The notes below the pieces were generated by a model. The model did not search any database. It saw only the letters and a program-made list of their open reading frames with translations, and had not been told where the DNA came from. Position numbers and translations under genes: made by a program. DNA of 34,772 nt. It comes from Acidobacteriota bacterium. Its GTDB lineage: Bacteria > Acidobacteriota > Terriglobia > Acidiferrales > UBA7541. Location of the stretch: the NCBI GenBank assembly GCA_003223215.1, contig QHYH01000157.1:1-34772 (forward strand), written 5' to 3'. This document shows, piece after piece, positions 1 through 8,413 of this stretch; within the stretch, counting starts at the first letter, position 1, and each line of letters starts with the position of its first letter.

Positions 1-775
1 CATCAAACACGAAGACCGCCTCGCGGATGCCGAAACGGCGCCGCAAGGTGCTCAACAGTCCCTGCGTGGTGGTATCGCCGCGGTTGCCGCGCAAGACCTC
101 CAAATGCAGCGGCAGGCCCTGCGCGTCGGTGGCTACCGCCAGCAGGACTTGCGGCCGATCCGAGCGATGGTCCCGGCTATGCCCATACTGACTGGTCCTT
201 GACGGGCCGTTCCCTTCAAAATACACACTGGTCAGATCGTAGAGCACCAACGAGACGCCCTGGGGAAAGCTCTTTTGGTAGAGCTGCTTCTCGATGCCGA
301 CCCAGTGTCCGTTCAGTTGATCCATGGCGGCATACAAGTCGTCCTCGTCGAAGTCTTCGGTGGCCTGATCCAGGCCACAGGCCGCGGCCAGCAGGGTGCC
401 GCGAGCGTGATCGAGCAAGGCCAGTTTGGCGCTGGGAAACAGAATACGACCCAGGGTCATGGCCTTAAGCAGACCGGCCATCCGAGCATCCGCAACGAAG
501 TCAAAGATCGTGCTCAAACCAAACTCCTCCCAGGCCTGGTGCAGGACCATCAGCCCGCCGAAATTCCAGGCTGCGGCCAGTTGGAGCGACTCTGCGGCCA
601 CAAAGCTGCGCCCCTGGAGGGACTGGCTGATGAGCTCGCGGGTCTCGGGGGGCAGGGCCGTGATGTTGCAGATCGTGCGGGAGCGAGGGCCCTGTGGGGT
701 ACGAAAGGACTCGCGAACCAGATAGGTGAGGTAGGTGGTATTGCCGCGCTTGCACTTGGTGGCCTGGACAAACAT
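1..775 (-). CDS. IS1634-family (IS4-like) transposase, 3' end outside window
   Basis: An open frame on the minus strand starts at an ATG (775) and runs without a stop for 258 codons off the window edge, so only the N-terminal part is seen. The protein opens MFVQATKCKRGNTTYLTYLV, has a helical N-terminal region, and carries LYDLTSVYFEG at about residues 178-188. That motif is the usual surrounding of the first catalytic Asp of IS4/IS1634-type DDE transposases; here the Asp is D180. It is followed by a Tyr/His/Arg/Asp-rich stretch (YGHSRDHRSDRPQ, about 197-209). The remaining catalytic residues lie outside the window. It would catalyse cut-and-paste movement of its element. The frame is intact as far as visible. 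Family assignment is by recognition, not by search. Confidence 0.85.
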   Translation of the reverse strand, partial: MFVQATKCKRGNTTYLTYLVRESFRTPQGPRSRTICNITALPPETRELISQSLQGRSFVAAESLQLAAAWNFGGLMVLHQAWEEFGLSTIFDFVADARMAGLLKAMTLGRILFPSAKLALLDHARGTLLAAACGLDQATEDFDEDDLYAAMDQLNGHWVGIEKQLYQKSFPQGVSLVLYDLTSVYFEGNGPSRTSQYGHSRDHRSDRPQVLLAVATDAQGLPLHLEVLRGNRGDTTTQGLLSTLRRRFGIREAVFVFD

Positions 776-965
776 ACGTGCTACATTAAAGCAAATAAAT
801 CCAGTAATTCAAGACAAATCTGAACTAATTACTTGCTACATTTCAGGCGGAAAACCTTTCTCTGTAAGGGTTTCCCATATTTTAAAGGGAAGTCAGGCTA
901 GTGTTTTTGATGTCGCGCCAATAAGTACAACGGCTACACAGCTTCCGAGCTTGCTGGTGAATTCG
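776..965. other. AT-richer spacer, probable IS terminus, with a hairpin
   Basis: This stretch separates the transposase start from the end of TonB receptor 1 and is visibly richer in A and T than its neighbours. It contains an inverted repeat, GGAAAACCTT at 849-858 and AAGGGTTTCC at 866-875 (9 of 10 pairs, 7-nt loop). Also present are two short direct copies of TGCTACATT at about 779 and 834. The hairpin lies just downstream of the receptor's stop codon on that gene's strand but lacks a T tract. It may therefore belong to the IS end rather than be a terminator. The exact IS boundary cannot be fixed from one end. Confidence 0.35.
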
Positions 966-3900
966 TTAAAAATCTAAGCGCACGCCGAGCTGAATCACAC
1001 GCGGATCGTTCCCTTGCGTGGTGATGACGCCAAAAGTCTGCGGACTCTGCAAACTGACCGCAGGATCCAGAAAGTTCACATGGTTAAAGAGGTTAAAGAA
1101 TTCCGCGCCAAAGGTGACTGAGTTGTGTTCGGTCACTGCAGTCTTCTTTCTTACGCCCAGGGCCACGTCCCAAGGCTTGAATCCGCGCAGCGTGCCCCCG
1201 CGCGACGTTCTATCTACGCTCACCTGAATTGGGCGAAACAGGCTGCACACTGCTTGTGGATCCGCGAATATATTCAGGCCACTGCCGGTTCCACTAGCGC
1301 TGGAGCCGCAGCCACTGGCCGGAGCGACATGATGAATGCCGCTCTCGGTGCGTCCTGAACCGATACGAACCGCTTCGGAAGCTGCGCCCAGACTCGTTTG
1401 GCCGAATTCCTGCCCGGAGCCGTCCAACACTCGAAGTGGAAGCCCACTGGCCACGCTAACGATAGGAGAAACGTCCCACCCGCCGATCACACGGTTAAGC
1501 CATCCTGTTTGGGCGTGCAGCGGCAGCTCCCATGTGCCGAACACGGTGAGGACGAACTTGCGATCGAACAGCGATGTCCCGTAGTCGTAGTCCGGATTGT
1601 AGCTGTTTGTGAATGCCTGGTCGGTGTCCTGATTGACGCCGGTATTATCAAGACTGTGAGCGTAGGTTGCGTTGGCATCCAGCGTAAGACCCTTGTATGC
1701 GCGGATGCGATAAGAGGCGAAGCCCGCGTGGTAATTGGAGAGAGCGAGACTAGACCAAAAGAACAAACCACCGCTGATCTGCGTGGCTGCGGCGGTAGCA
1801 GGTCCCAACCTGAATGCCGACTGGATGCCCTGAAAGACGTCGCGCACGCGTTGGTTGGCGATTTGTGAGGCAAAATTAGAGGCCACGCCGGCGCTGCAAC
1901 TGGGAAAGCCCGAGCAGAATTTGCTGTTTACTGCCAAGGAAGCCTCAAAGAAAGCCTGTGCCGCTACCGGAGACGAAGTCTGGCTCTTAGTCAAGTTGGG
2001 GTCCGCGGCCAGAGCGTCGAACGCCCGCGCAAACGATTGCCCGCCCGCCGTCATAAAGAGTGGAACCTGGTTAAGATCGATGCCCTGATAGATGTTGCGC
2101 GCAGTGTGCCCGACGTAGCCGATTTCAATGCGGCTCTTTCCCGGCAACTCGCGTTGAATCGTGAAGTCCCACTGGTTGTGTGAACCCGGCGTCCACTGCG
2201 GGTCCTGCACAAACGAGTTCGGGACGACAGCAATGGTTGCGTTCGACACCAGAGTGTTGCCTGGTATGATCGGCGGCGTAAGGGTGGCGGCAATGGTCGG
2301 AAGCGGGATGGTGCTGCCGTCAATTCCAATGCGAAATGCTGTGCTTGGGGTTGTGCCACTGCTGCCGCGACAATCGCTGGCGGTGGCGGCATTCAGCCCG
2401 GGGCCCTGACACAACAGCGGTTGTCCAATGCCCACGCTCTGTAGCGTATCAATGACCGCTTGCACACCATTCAGGCGATCAAAAAAGCGCCAGTAGCCGC
2501 CCCGCAGCACGGTCTTGCCGTCGCCGAAAATCCTGCCCAAAATGCCGGAGGTAAATTTGGGCTGCCAAGCCAGCGCCGCACGCGGCTCAAAATTGTCGGT
2601 AACAAGCGACCATGGATAATCGCGGCCCATGTTGCGGAAAGGAGTGAATCCGACTACCGGATTAAAGATCTGTCCGGCAAGAGCGGCTTGGCTGCGCTGA
2701 TTCAAATATGTGCGCGGCAACAGGGCCCTGCCATCGGCCGCCGAAACCGTCATGATCAGTTTGCCATTATCGGCAGGCAGCGAGGGCACGCTCGCGGCCC
2801 AAGCCAATCCACCCGTGAGCGTGAGCGTAGGCCGCACTCGCCAGGTATCCTGGGCATAAAGTGTGGCCGGCTTGTATGTAACGGTGTTGCTCAAATCGGT
2901 GCCTTGTGGCAGCAGCCCAAGATTGGCGTCGCGTGCGCGCAGAATGGTGACGCCATCCACCATGCCCAGCACCTCCGCATACAAGCCGTTCCAAGTGGAA
3001 TTCTGGCTGCTCGGCAAACAATTCGTGGTGACGGAGGCCGAGCACGCAGGCGGTCGGGCCGAACTGGGAAAACTGATCCCGCCCAGGCTGGTGTTACCGA
3101 TGAAGTACTGCAACGTCTTCTGCGAGTTCTGCTGGCCGTCATCGCGCACAAAATCAGCCCAAGTGTGATTCAACGAGCCACCCAGACGGATAATGTGGCC
3201 CCCGCGCACCCACGTGACGTCGTCGCGCACCGACAGGCCATGTGAGTTCCAGCGACGGGTACGTGCCCCCTGGGTGTCAATGTTCACTGGAACCAGAGCA
3301 TTGACGGTATCGCCTCCGGGCACCAGAGCGGCGGGCGTTCCCGAAACCTGCGGAAACGGCGGCAGCGAATTCCACTGCCACCAATCGCGCAGCCAGCTGA
3401 CGTGCACATCGTTGGTGAAGGCGGGAGTCGGGCTGGCGGTCAGTCCCGTCACCAGGAAGCGCGGCTGCCGCGGTATGTCAGAGAGGATCTTTGGTGTTCC
3501 AAGCACGTCGCCGCTGACAAGTCCTCCAATATCAGCCTGCCGAAGAATTCCGGCCGCTTCCGTGTAGTGGCGATAGCTGGCGGTCCAGTGAAACCGAGAA
3601 CCGAAGTCGTGGTCCGCCCGGATCAACCCAAAGTTATCGTTGTGCGGCATCTTCCCGAATCCCGAGAAGCCTATGGTATTGAGGCCGTCGCCCTGGGAAA
3701 TGTCATTGCCTGCGGGCTCCAGCGCCCACAGCTTGCTTATCGGTGGTGCCATCCCCAATCCGCGAGGATCGAAAGAACCGGTGCCCGCAGAGTTACACGC
3801 AGCGTTGGGTGCACCAGGCACCATGGAGTAACCCACCGTGTTTCCCGCGGCATCCTTGAAACGGAGGATGCCCTGCTTTAGGCAGGCAGTAGGCACGATG

Positions 3901-4919
3901 CGTGTCAGGAAAACCGCCTCATTGCGGCGGCGACCTTCGTAATTGACGAAAAAGTAGCTCTTCCATTGATTGGGGAGCACGTGTCCGCCGAGGCTGCCGC
4001 CAAAGCGGTTATTCACCACATTTGGCTTCGGACGGCCCAGTCGGTTTGCGTCCCACCGATTGGCGTTCAGCACTGAACCGTTGTAGCTGTAATAGAGCGA
4101 GCCGTGGTAGTGGTCGCCACCGCGACGGGTCACCATAATGACTTGCGCGCCACCTCCCAGGCTAAGGCTCTGGCTGCCGCTCGGATTATTGGTCTCGACG
4201 TTGAATTCCTGGATGCTTTCTACTGGCGTGGGAATGGCGCCTTCAGGCCCGCCATTGAATGCCTTGTAATAGTCGGAGTTCCCTGAAACTGGATTCGTGA
4301 TCTCGCCGCCATCCAGCAGGAATGAATTCTGGTCGCTGCGCGCTCCGGCTACTTGTCCGCCGAAACGGCTAGATTGAGAGCTGAACTGTTGCGGCGTAGA
4401 CAGCGGTTGCAGTAACAATAAGCTAGTGGTATTGCGCTCCAACGTTGGCAGCGCAACGATTTCATTCCCTCCGATCGTGTTGCCGACGGTCGCGTCCATG
4501 GTTTGCAGCTCGGCTCCGGGCGTAGACCGGACTTCAACCACCTCCGTCGCGTTCCCCACCTTCAGCTCTACATTGATGTTGGCTGTTTTTCCCACCTGAA
4601 CCGTCACGGACGGCACAACCGTCTGCGCGAAACCGTGCGCCGAAACAGTAAGCGAATAAGTGCCCGGCGCGATTTGCGCAAGCGCGTATTGCCCAGCGGA
4701 GTCAGTTGTGGTCGTACGTACCGCGCCGGTCGCAGTGTCACGCAATTCGACTTTCGCCTGCGGCACGAGGGCTCCGGTGGGATCGGTGACCTGCCCGATG
4801 AGCTGACCGGTCGTCGTCGTTTGCGCCAAAGTGAAATGGGAGGAGCTAAAGATCACCGATAGAACCGCAATGGAAAGAACCAAGCCCCGGATGCGCGTCC
4901 TTTGATTAGAAGCCTTCAT
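966..4919 (-). CDS. Oar-like TonB-dependent receptor with carboxypeptidase-regulatory-like domain (receptor 1)
   Basis: The chosen start gives 1317 aa. A longer reading from 5087 is possible, but the ATG at 4919 has a near-perfect AAGGAGG just upstream and opens a clear signal peptide ending near FTLAQ (about residue 33). Next comes a carboxypeptidase-regulatory-like beta-sandwich (about 37-120: GQVTDPTGALVPQAKVEL, then a Gly-Tyr-Ser-Leu strand pattern). A plug domain follows, with LLDGGEITN and ESIQEFNVETNNPSGSQS, then a long beta-barrel ending in LGVRLDF with the terminal Phe typical of outer-membrane barrels. By family it sits in the outer membrane and takes up large substrates, probably oligosaccharides or peptides, using TonB energy; the substrate cannot be told. 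It stands alone, downstream of a co-directional transposase, and differs strongly in sequence from receptors 2 and 3. Confidence 0.93.
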   Translation of the reverse strand: MKASNQRTRIRGLVLSIAVLSVIFSSSHFTLAQTTTTGQLIGQVTDPTGALVPQAKVELRDTATGAVRTTTTDSAGQYALAQIAPGTYSLTVSAHGFAQTVVPSVTVQVGKTANINVELKVGNATEVVEVRSTPGAELQTMDATVGNTIGGNEIVALPTLERNTTSLLLLQPLSTPQQFSSQSSRFGGQVAGARSDQNSFLLDGGEITNPVSGNSDYYKAFNGGPEGAIPTPVESIQEFNVETNNPSGSQSLSLGGGAQVIMVTRRGGDHYHGSLYYSYNGSVLNANRWDANRLGRPKPNVVNNRFGGSLGGHVLPNQWKSYFFVNYEGRRRNEAVFLTRIVPTACLKQGILRFKDAAGNTVGYSMVPGAPNAACNSAGTGSFDPRGLGMAPPISKLWALEPAGNDISQGDGLNTIGFSGFGKMPHNDNFGLIRADHDFGSRFHWTASYRHYTEAAGILRQADIGGLVSGDVLGTPKILSDIPRQPRFLVTGLTASPTPAFTNDVHVSWLRDWWQWNSLPPFPQVSGTPAALVPGGDTVNALVPVNIDTQGARTRRWNSHGLSVRDDVTWVRGGHIIRLGGSLNHTWADFVRDDGQQNSQKTLQYFIGNTSLGGISFPSSARPPACSASVTTNCLPSSQNSTWNGLYAEVLGMVDGVTILRARDANLGLLPQGTDLSNTVTYKPATLYAQDTWRVRPTLTLTGGLAWAASVPSLPADNGKLIMTVSAADGRALLPRTYLNQRSQAALAGQIFNPVVGFTPFRNMGRDYPWSLVTDNFEPRAALAWQPKFTSGILGRIFGDGKTVLRGGYWRFFDRLNGVQAVIDTLQSVGIGQPLLCQGPGLNAATASDCRGSSGTTPSTAFRIGIDGSTIPLPTIAATLTPPIIPGNTLVSNATIAVVPNSFVQDPQWTPGSHNQWDFTIQRELPGKSRIEIGYVGHTARNIYQGIDLNQVPLFMTAGGQSFARAFDALAADPNLTKSQTSSPVAAQAFFEASLAVNSKFCSGFPSCSAGVASNFASQIANQRVRDVFQGIQSAFRLGPATAAATQISGGLFFWSSLALSNYHAGFASYRIRAYKGLTLDANATYAHSLDNTGVNQDTDQAFTNSYNPDYDYGTSLFDRKFVLTVFGTWELPLHAQTGWLNRVIGGWDVSPIVSVASGLPLRVLDGSGQEFGQTSLGAASEAVRIGSGRTESGIHHVAPASGCGSSASGTGSGLNIFADPQAVCSLFRPIQVSVDRTSRGGTLRGFKPWDVALGVRKKTAVTEHNSVTFGAEFFNLFNHVNFLDPAVSLQSPQTFGVITTQGNDPRVIQLGVRLDF

Positions 4920-4959
4920 AAAGCCCTCCTTACGCCGGCAGGCGATGAAGTCGGCCAGT

Positions 4960-4965
4960 AATATA
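4960..4965 (-). promoter_or_regulatory. possible -10 element for TonB receptor 1
   Basis: On the minus strand a TG immediately precedes TATATT, about 40 nt upstream of the receptor's ATG. No convincing -35 hexamer lies 16-18 nt upstream. The site is plausible but weak. Confidence 0.25.
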
Positions 4966-5199
4966 CACCCGGCGTGCTGAAGGTTCTCTGGCGGATTGTT
5001 ACGGGAACCGATTGTACCGGCAATCGCGCCGTATCCGGTCGGAGTGAACGATGAGATCCCGCGAAACGCGCTGTAATTGCGAAACACCGAATGATTTCTT
5101 TGGAAGTATTGCCGAGGTCGACCGGATACCGCAGCGAGCCCGAGTCCTTCGGAATCACGCAGCCATTGGTGTTTGATATAAGGATGGACAGTGCGGTTG

Positions 5200-6120
5200 T
5201 CATCGAAACGACTGGAGATTGGCGACTGGTCTTGACAGCGTATGCGGCGTACGCCCTTCCAGTGAGTTATGCGTGCGATGGTTGTTGAAGTAGGTCCTGA
5301 ACTCGAGCAGCTTGTTTTCGAGGTCTGCCGTCGTCCAGAACAACATGTGATCCAAGTATTCCCGCTGCAGCGTGCCGTTCAGCCTTTCCACGAATGGATG
5401 GCACAGGGGGACGTAGGGGATGGTCTTGATTTCTGTCACCTCTAGTATCCGCAGATTGGCTTGCCATCGGTGGAACCGATAGAGCGGATCATTGTCAGAG
5501 CTGAGGTACTTCGGCATCCAGTATTGGCCTCGAATGGCGCGGTTGAACATCCGACACAGCGCGGCACCATCGACCGTTCCCGCATGTACGCCGAACCCAA
5601 TGATCCGGCGTGTGTATTGATCCATGATGACCAGGACCCCGGGGGTCCGCAAGGTGGCCGACTCGCACCGGAACAGATCCATGCTCCAGAGACTGTCTTT
5701 CATGTGGCCCAGGAAAGTCAGCCAGGAGGGACCACCAGAGTCCTGTCCCGGCCGGTAGCGCTGAGCGAGAATCCTGCGAACCACGTCTTTGTCGATTTGG
5801 ATGTGGAACGCCAAGGCGATCTGTTGAGCGATTCGCGGACAGCCCCAGTTGGGATTCCGTTGCTTCATCTCGACTACCGCACGGATGAGTTGTGTACTCG
5901 GTCCTTTCGGGCCGGGCTTGCAACGGCGATTCGGGGAGAACAGCTCGCGGTACTTTTGCTTGCTCAAGGCTTTGTCAAGGCCAAGCAGTGTCGAAGGCTT
6001 CAGAACGATTGCGGAACGGAGCAGACGAGTGGGACGTACCAAGAGCGCCATCAAGCCGGCGAGGATGCGGTCCGAGGTACATAAATTCGGCGATCGTTGC
6101 CGGGATCGCTTCACGATCAA
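5200..6120 (-). CDS. integrase-core (rve) DDE transposase
   Basis: The 306-aa protein has a helix-turn-helix-like N-terminal region with NWGCPRIAQQIA (about 94-105), then an rve/RNase H-like core. Its catalytic residues are visible: D in WSMDLFRCES, D in the YLSSDNDPLYR block, and E in HPFVERLNGTLQREYLDH, followed by the family-typical FNNHRTHNSLEGRTP tail. It would catalyse integration of an insertion sequence. The start is a TTG (6120) inside EHQLLIVKRSRQRS. The same frame stays open upstream to a TAG near 6250 without any ATG, and homologues normally carry a few dozen more N-terminal residues. The 5' end has therefore probably been lost or rearranged. The catalytic part is complete, but activity is doubtful. 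Confidence 0.85.
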   Translation of the reverse strand: MIVKRSRQRSPNLCTSDRILAGLMALLVRPTRLLRSAIVLKPSTLLGLDKALSKQKYRELFSPNRRCKPGPKGPSTQLIRAVVEMKQRNPNWGCPRIAQQIALAFHIQIDKDVVRRILAQRYRPGQDSGGPSWLTFLGHMKDSLWSMDLFRCESATLRTPGVLVIMDQYTRRIIGFGVHAGTVDGAALCRMFNRAIRGQYWMPKYLSSDNDPLYRFHRWQANLRILEVTEIKTIPYVPLCHPFVERLNGTLQREYLDHMLFWTTADLENKLLEFRTYFNNHRTHNSLEGRTPHTLSRPVANLQSFR

Positions 6121-6181
6121 GAGTTGGTGCTCCCTGTGGCCGCCCTTGACTGCGGCTTCGCTGAGGGAAATTGTCCAACTA

Positions 6182-6501
6182 TCAGAGGTCTTAGCAAACA
6201 GCCACCTTCTCGCGCGTTTTAAGAAAATTTCTTGTGGGTCCTACTGGACATGGTAGCGGATCTACGAATCGCGAAATCGACTATGCTGCCCGGCACCTAT
6301 GCGAGGACCTCAACCACATGCAGCCCGTAACCTTGGAACTGCAACTCAAGAGCCGAAATGTGCCGCCTGCTCTTGAATCAGAAAACGGCCCGGCCGAAAA
6401 CCCACAAGAAATTATTTTGGATTCTCCCTCGTGTAAGCGCTTATTTTTGTGGGACCTATGAAGACACCCTTTTCAGCGTGGCTGTTTGCTAAGACCTCTG
6501 A
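6182..6501. repeat. two-block inverted repeat, likely paired IS or MITE ends
   Basis: Bases 6182-6205 are the perfect reverse complement of 6478-6501 (24 bp, core GCTGTTTGCTAAGACC). Bases 6226-6239 are the perfect reverse complement of 6400-6413 (14 bp, ACCCACAAGAAATT). Both pairs occur in the same relative order, so two copies of one terminal sequence face each other. The spacing between blocks is 20 bp in the left copy and 64 bp in the right copy. The right copy adds its own stem, ACCCACAA with TTGTGGGA. These are probably ends of the neighbouring insertion sequence plus a second solo end. Confidence 0.7.
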
Positions 6502-6561
6502 CTATGAGAGGCTGCGCCTCTCTAGGCGCAACACAGCAGTGGCGCACCTAGAAACATGGAC

Positions 6562-6590
6562 TTGACACCATATGGATAAGATGTCATACT
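6562..6590 (+). promoter_or_regulatory. sigma70-type promoter of the HigBA-type pair
   Basis: TTGACA (6562-6567), a 17-nt spacer and CATACT (6585-6590). The expected transcription start is 6596-6598, exactly at the GTG start codon of the toxin, so the message would be leaderless. The spacer contains the palindrome CCATATGG. TATG and CATA half-sites flank the -10 region and could serve as an operator for the antitoxin. Confidence 0.75.
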
Positions 6591-6597
6591 GTGCCCG

Positions 6598-6957
6598 GTG
6601 AAATGGGCTGTTGAGATGGCCGACGAATTCAAACCAGAATTCGACGCGCTCGACCAGGATGTCCGCAGAGAGATTCTCGCGTTGGCCCGCGTGCTACAGG
6701 AGTTTGGGCCGCAGCTAGGGCGGCCCCGTGTTGACACACTCAACGGCTCCCGCCACGCCAACATGAAGGAATTGCGATTCAGCGCGGCAGATGGCGAATG
6801 GCGAGTGGCTTTCGCTTTTGATCCCAGGCGCAAGGCGATTCTACTCGTGGCGGGAGACAAATCCGGCGGGAGCGAAAAGCGCTTCTACCGCGAACTAATG
6901 CGGAAGGCCGACGAGCGTTTTGACGCCCATCTTGCCCGGATCGAAAGGGGGACGTAA
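6598..6957 (+). CDS. Gp49-like/HigB-type RelE-superfamily toxin
   Basis: The 119-aa protein has the phage Gp49-like toxin signature: an N-terminal strand/helix (KWAVEMADEFKPEFDAL), LGRPRVDTLNGSRHANMKEL in the middle, and WRVAFAFDPRRKAILLVAGDK followed by FYRELMRKADERFDAHL. By family it is a ribosome-dependent mRNA interferase acting in the cytoplasm. The N-terminal residues before the internal Met7 align with the first strand of the family, which supports the GTG start at 6598 over the ATG at 6616. No Shine-Dalgarno precedes it, and the promoter places transcription onset at the codon itself. The antitoxin follows after 2 nt, giving the toxin-first order of HigBA. Confidence 0.9.
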   Translation: MKWAVEMADEFKPEFDALDQDVRREILALARVLQEFGPQLGRPRVDTLNGSRHANMKELRFSAADGEWRVAFAFDPRRKAILLVAGDKSGGSEKRFYRELMRKADERFDAHLARIERGT

Positions 6958-6959
6958 CC

Positions 6960-7319
6960 ATGCCCGTAAACGTGAATGAAATAATTCGGAAACTGAGCCC
7001 AGCCGAGCGCAGGAAGGTAGAGGACCGCGCGGCTGAAATAATCGCAGAGGAAATGAGCTTGCGTGACCTCCGAAAGGCCCGCAGGCTCACGCAGGCCCGC
7101 GTCGCTAAGAGGCTCGGAATTACCCAGGACAGTGTGTCACGACTCGAAAAACGCAGCGATCTGCTGCTCTCGACGCTACGAAAAACGGTCAAAGCGATGG
7201 GCGGCGACGTGCGTATTGTTGCTGAATTCCCGGATCGTGCGCCGGTCGTGGTGTCTGAACTATCCGAGGACGAACCGCCCCGCAAATCGTCTCGGAGACA
7301 TGCGCACGCTCAGCCTTAA
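6960..7319 (+). CDS. XRE-family HTH antitoxin (HigA-type)
   Basis: This 119-aa protein carries a helix-turn-helix at about residues 44-63 (LTQARVAKRLGITQDSVSRL), then a short KRSDLLLSTLRKTVKAMGG segment typical of HigA-like antitoxins partnered with Gp49 toxins. A purine-rich GGGGGA lies just upstream inside the toxin gene end, and only 2 nt separate the two genes, so they are one transcription unit. It should neutralise the toxin and repress the shared promoter. The basic C-terminal tail after about residue 105 looks unstructured. Confidence 0.9.
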   Translation: MPVNVNEIIRKLSPAERRKVEDRAAEIIAEEMSLRDLRKARRLTQARVAKRLGITQDSVSRLEKRSDLLLSTLRKTVKAMGGDVRIVAEFPDRAPVVVSELSEDEPPRKSSRRHAHAQP

Positions 7320-7454
7320 GATTCCCTTCGCTCTCGCCACCGTCAAGGGCAGGCCCGCTTGCGCGGCTCCCTTTGGCCGCTGTGGTCCGCAAAAACTCCG
7401 TCAGACTTCAAAATCAACAAGTTATAGTGAGTCTGCGTAACATTGTCGGTCCGA

Positions 7455-7661
7455 GAATAAGGGGAATACTCAAGGAGTGGGGCTCATTACAACAAGGGTC
7501 GCACGCACTCCAGCCTGGGGCCAGGCATGCCTGAACCCACAGGAGGCATTCCGGTGCTGGAAACTTCAGGTCACTGAACTCCGGGCGGTCACCGAGTGGC
7601 AGGGAGCTGTGTCCTGGGCGGTCTGCATCACGAATATCGACTGGAGGAAATAGCTGCATGA
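7455..7661 (+). pseudogene. C-terminal remnant of an IS481-like integrase transposase
   Basis: Translation gives GAHYNKGRTHSSLGPG, then MPEPTGGIPV and LGGLHHEYRLEEIAA followed by a stop. This is the typical C-terminal end of integrase-core transposases whose last residues read LGGLHHEYRLEE-A-A. An in-frame TGA after SGH and a frame change just upstream, between KEW and GAHYN, show that it is dead. The rest of the transposase is absent, so this is a scar of a former insertion downstream of the HigBA pair. Confidence 0.75.
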
Positions 7662-8154
7662 GGAGCGGGCGAAAACCCAGAACGACGAGGTTTTTGCGGA
7701 ACACCAGGCTGTCAAGCAAATGTGTCAAGTTGCAATCGTACAAAACACCAAGGGGGGTCTGGCGCGCTACCCCAAGGAATTCGGTCCAACTTCGGTCCAA
7801 TTCAAGAGGGTGATTGGGCGACCTTTTCGGCTGTAAGCGACACCAGATGCAGCACTTATTTGATTTTTACTGCCTTCTTAACAGCCGAGTGAACAATTTA
7901 ATCAAATCTTGCCGGAGTTTGCGCTAATCGAGGGAAACCAGCAAGTCGTGATGAAACGGAGCGAGTCGTTTTCTCCTTCTCTTTTTATTTTTTGTTCGCA
8001 ATTCGCTGCGATTTGCCGCGATTCGTATGACATTTTTACGACAGCGCGGACTTGACTCGTGGAGTTGCAGCAACCATTGTTGAGGGCCACAGGTCAGGTT
8101 GCTATACTCTGGACGATGCCGCATGCTGAATGACAGTCCTAAAGAGGGAATTCT
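7662..8154. other. intergenic, probable IS end and antitoxin promoter
   Basis: No gene is supported. The left part, around 7740-7810, is probably the end of the decayed insertion sequence; a frame open on the minus strand there lacks protein-like character. The right part is AT-richer and carries the parD-type promoter. Confidence 0.5.
8080..8108 (+). promoter_or_regulatory. sigma70-type promoter of the ParD-type antitoxin
   Basis: TTGAGG (8080-8085), a 17-nt spacer and TATACT (8103-8108). Transcription would start near 8115, leaving a leader of about 40 nt that contains AGAGGG as ribosome binding site ahead of the ATG at 8155. Confidence 0.7.
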
Positions 8155-8409
8155 ATGAGCGTCTCGCTGACTCCAGAGCTGGAACGGTTTCTAAACGAGC
8201 AAGTCCGAAGCGGCCGATACTCTTCCAAAGAGGAAGCCGTGGGCAAAGCCGTAGAGCTGCTCAAGGAGATGGAAGAGGCCGAGGGCCGGCTCGAAACACT
8301 GCTGCAAGAAGCCGAAGACAGCGGTCCGGCGACCGAGATGACGGCGCAGGATTGGGCGGACATCGAAAACGAAGGCTTAAAGAGGCTCCGGTCCGGCAAG
8401 TCCGCCTGA
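8155..8409 (+). CDS. ParD-like ribbon-helix-helix antitoxin
   Basis: An 84-aa protein beginning MSVSLTPELERFLNEQVRSG, then RYSSKEEAVGKAVELLKEME. This is the ribbon-helix-helix DNA-binding and dimerisation module of ParD/CC2985-type antitoxins. The C-terminal half is acidic and would wrap the toxin. A good ribosome binding site lies 8 nt upstream. Its partner, starting 5 nt downstream, is broken, so this is now probably an orphan antitoxin that may still repress its own promoter or neutralise related ParE toxins encoded elsewhere. Confidence 0.88.
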   Translation: MSVSLTPELERFLNEQVRSGRYSSKEEAVGKAVELLKEMEEAEGRLETLLQEAEDSGPATEMTAQDWADIENEGLKRLRSGKSA

Positions 8410-8413
8410 TTCC

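Larger units (their letters stand above)
6121..6597. other. noncoding repeat-rich zone between transposase and toxin-antitoxin genes
   Basis: No gene is supported here. The zone starts with a GGTGCTCCCTGTGGCCGCCC block at about 6125-6145. Its translation (VGAPCGRP, or RPQGAPT on the other strand) is a peptide often seen in spurious annotated proteins across bacteria, which suggests a dispersed repeat. Next comes a pair of inverted repeats (listed separately), and the zone ends with the promoter of the toxin gene. Confidence 0.6.

Noticed and set aside
2460-3245. Plus-strand frame of 261 codons inside TonB receptor 1
   Set aside because: It is antisense to a well-supported gene, has no ribosome binding site and no motif; it is open because of the GC-rich codon pattern of the real gene.
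4920-5087. N-terminal extension of TonB receptor 1 to 5087
   Set aside because: It would bury the signal peptide 56 residues inside the protein; the AAGGAGG before 4919 decides for the shorter form.
5461-6084. Plus-strand frame of 207 codons opposite the integrase-core transposase
   Set aside because: Antisense shadow; the minus strand has the complete catalytic motifs.
7414-7800. Minus-strand frame of 128 codons
   Set aside because: The plus strand of the same DNA is the transposase remnant with clear motifs; the minus reading has no protein character.
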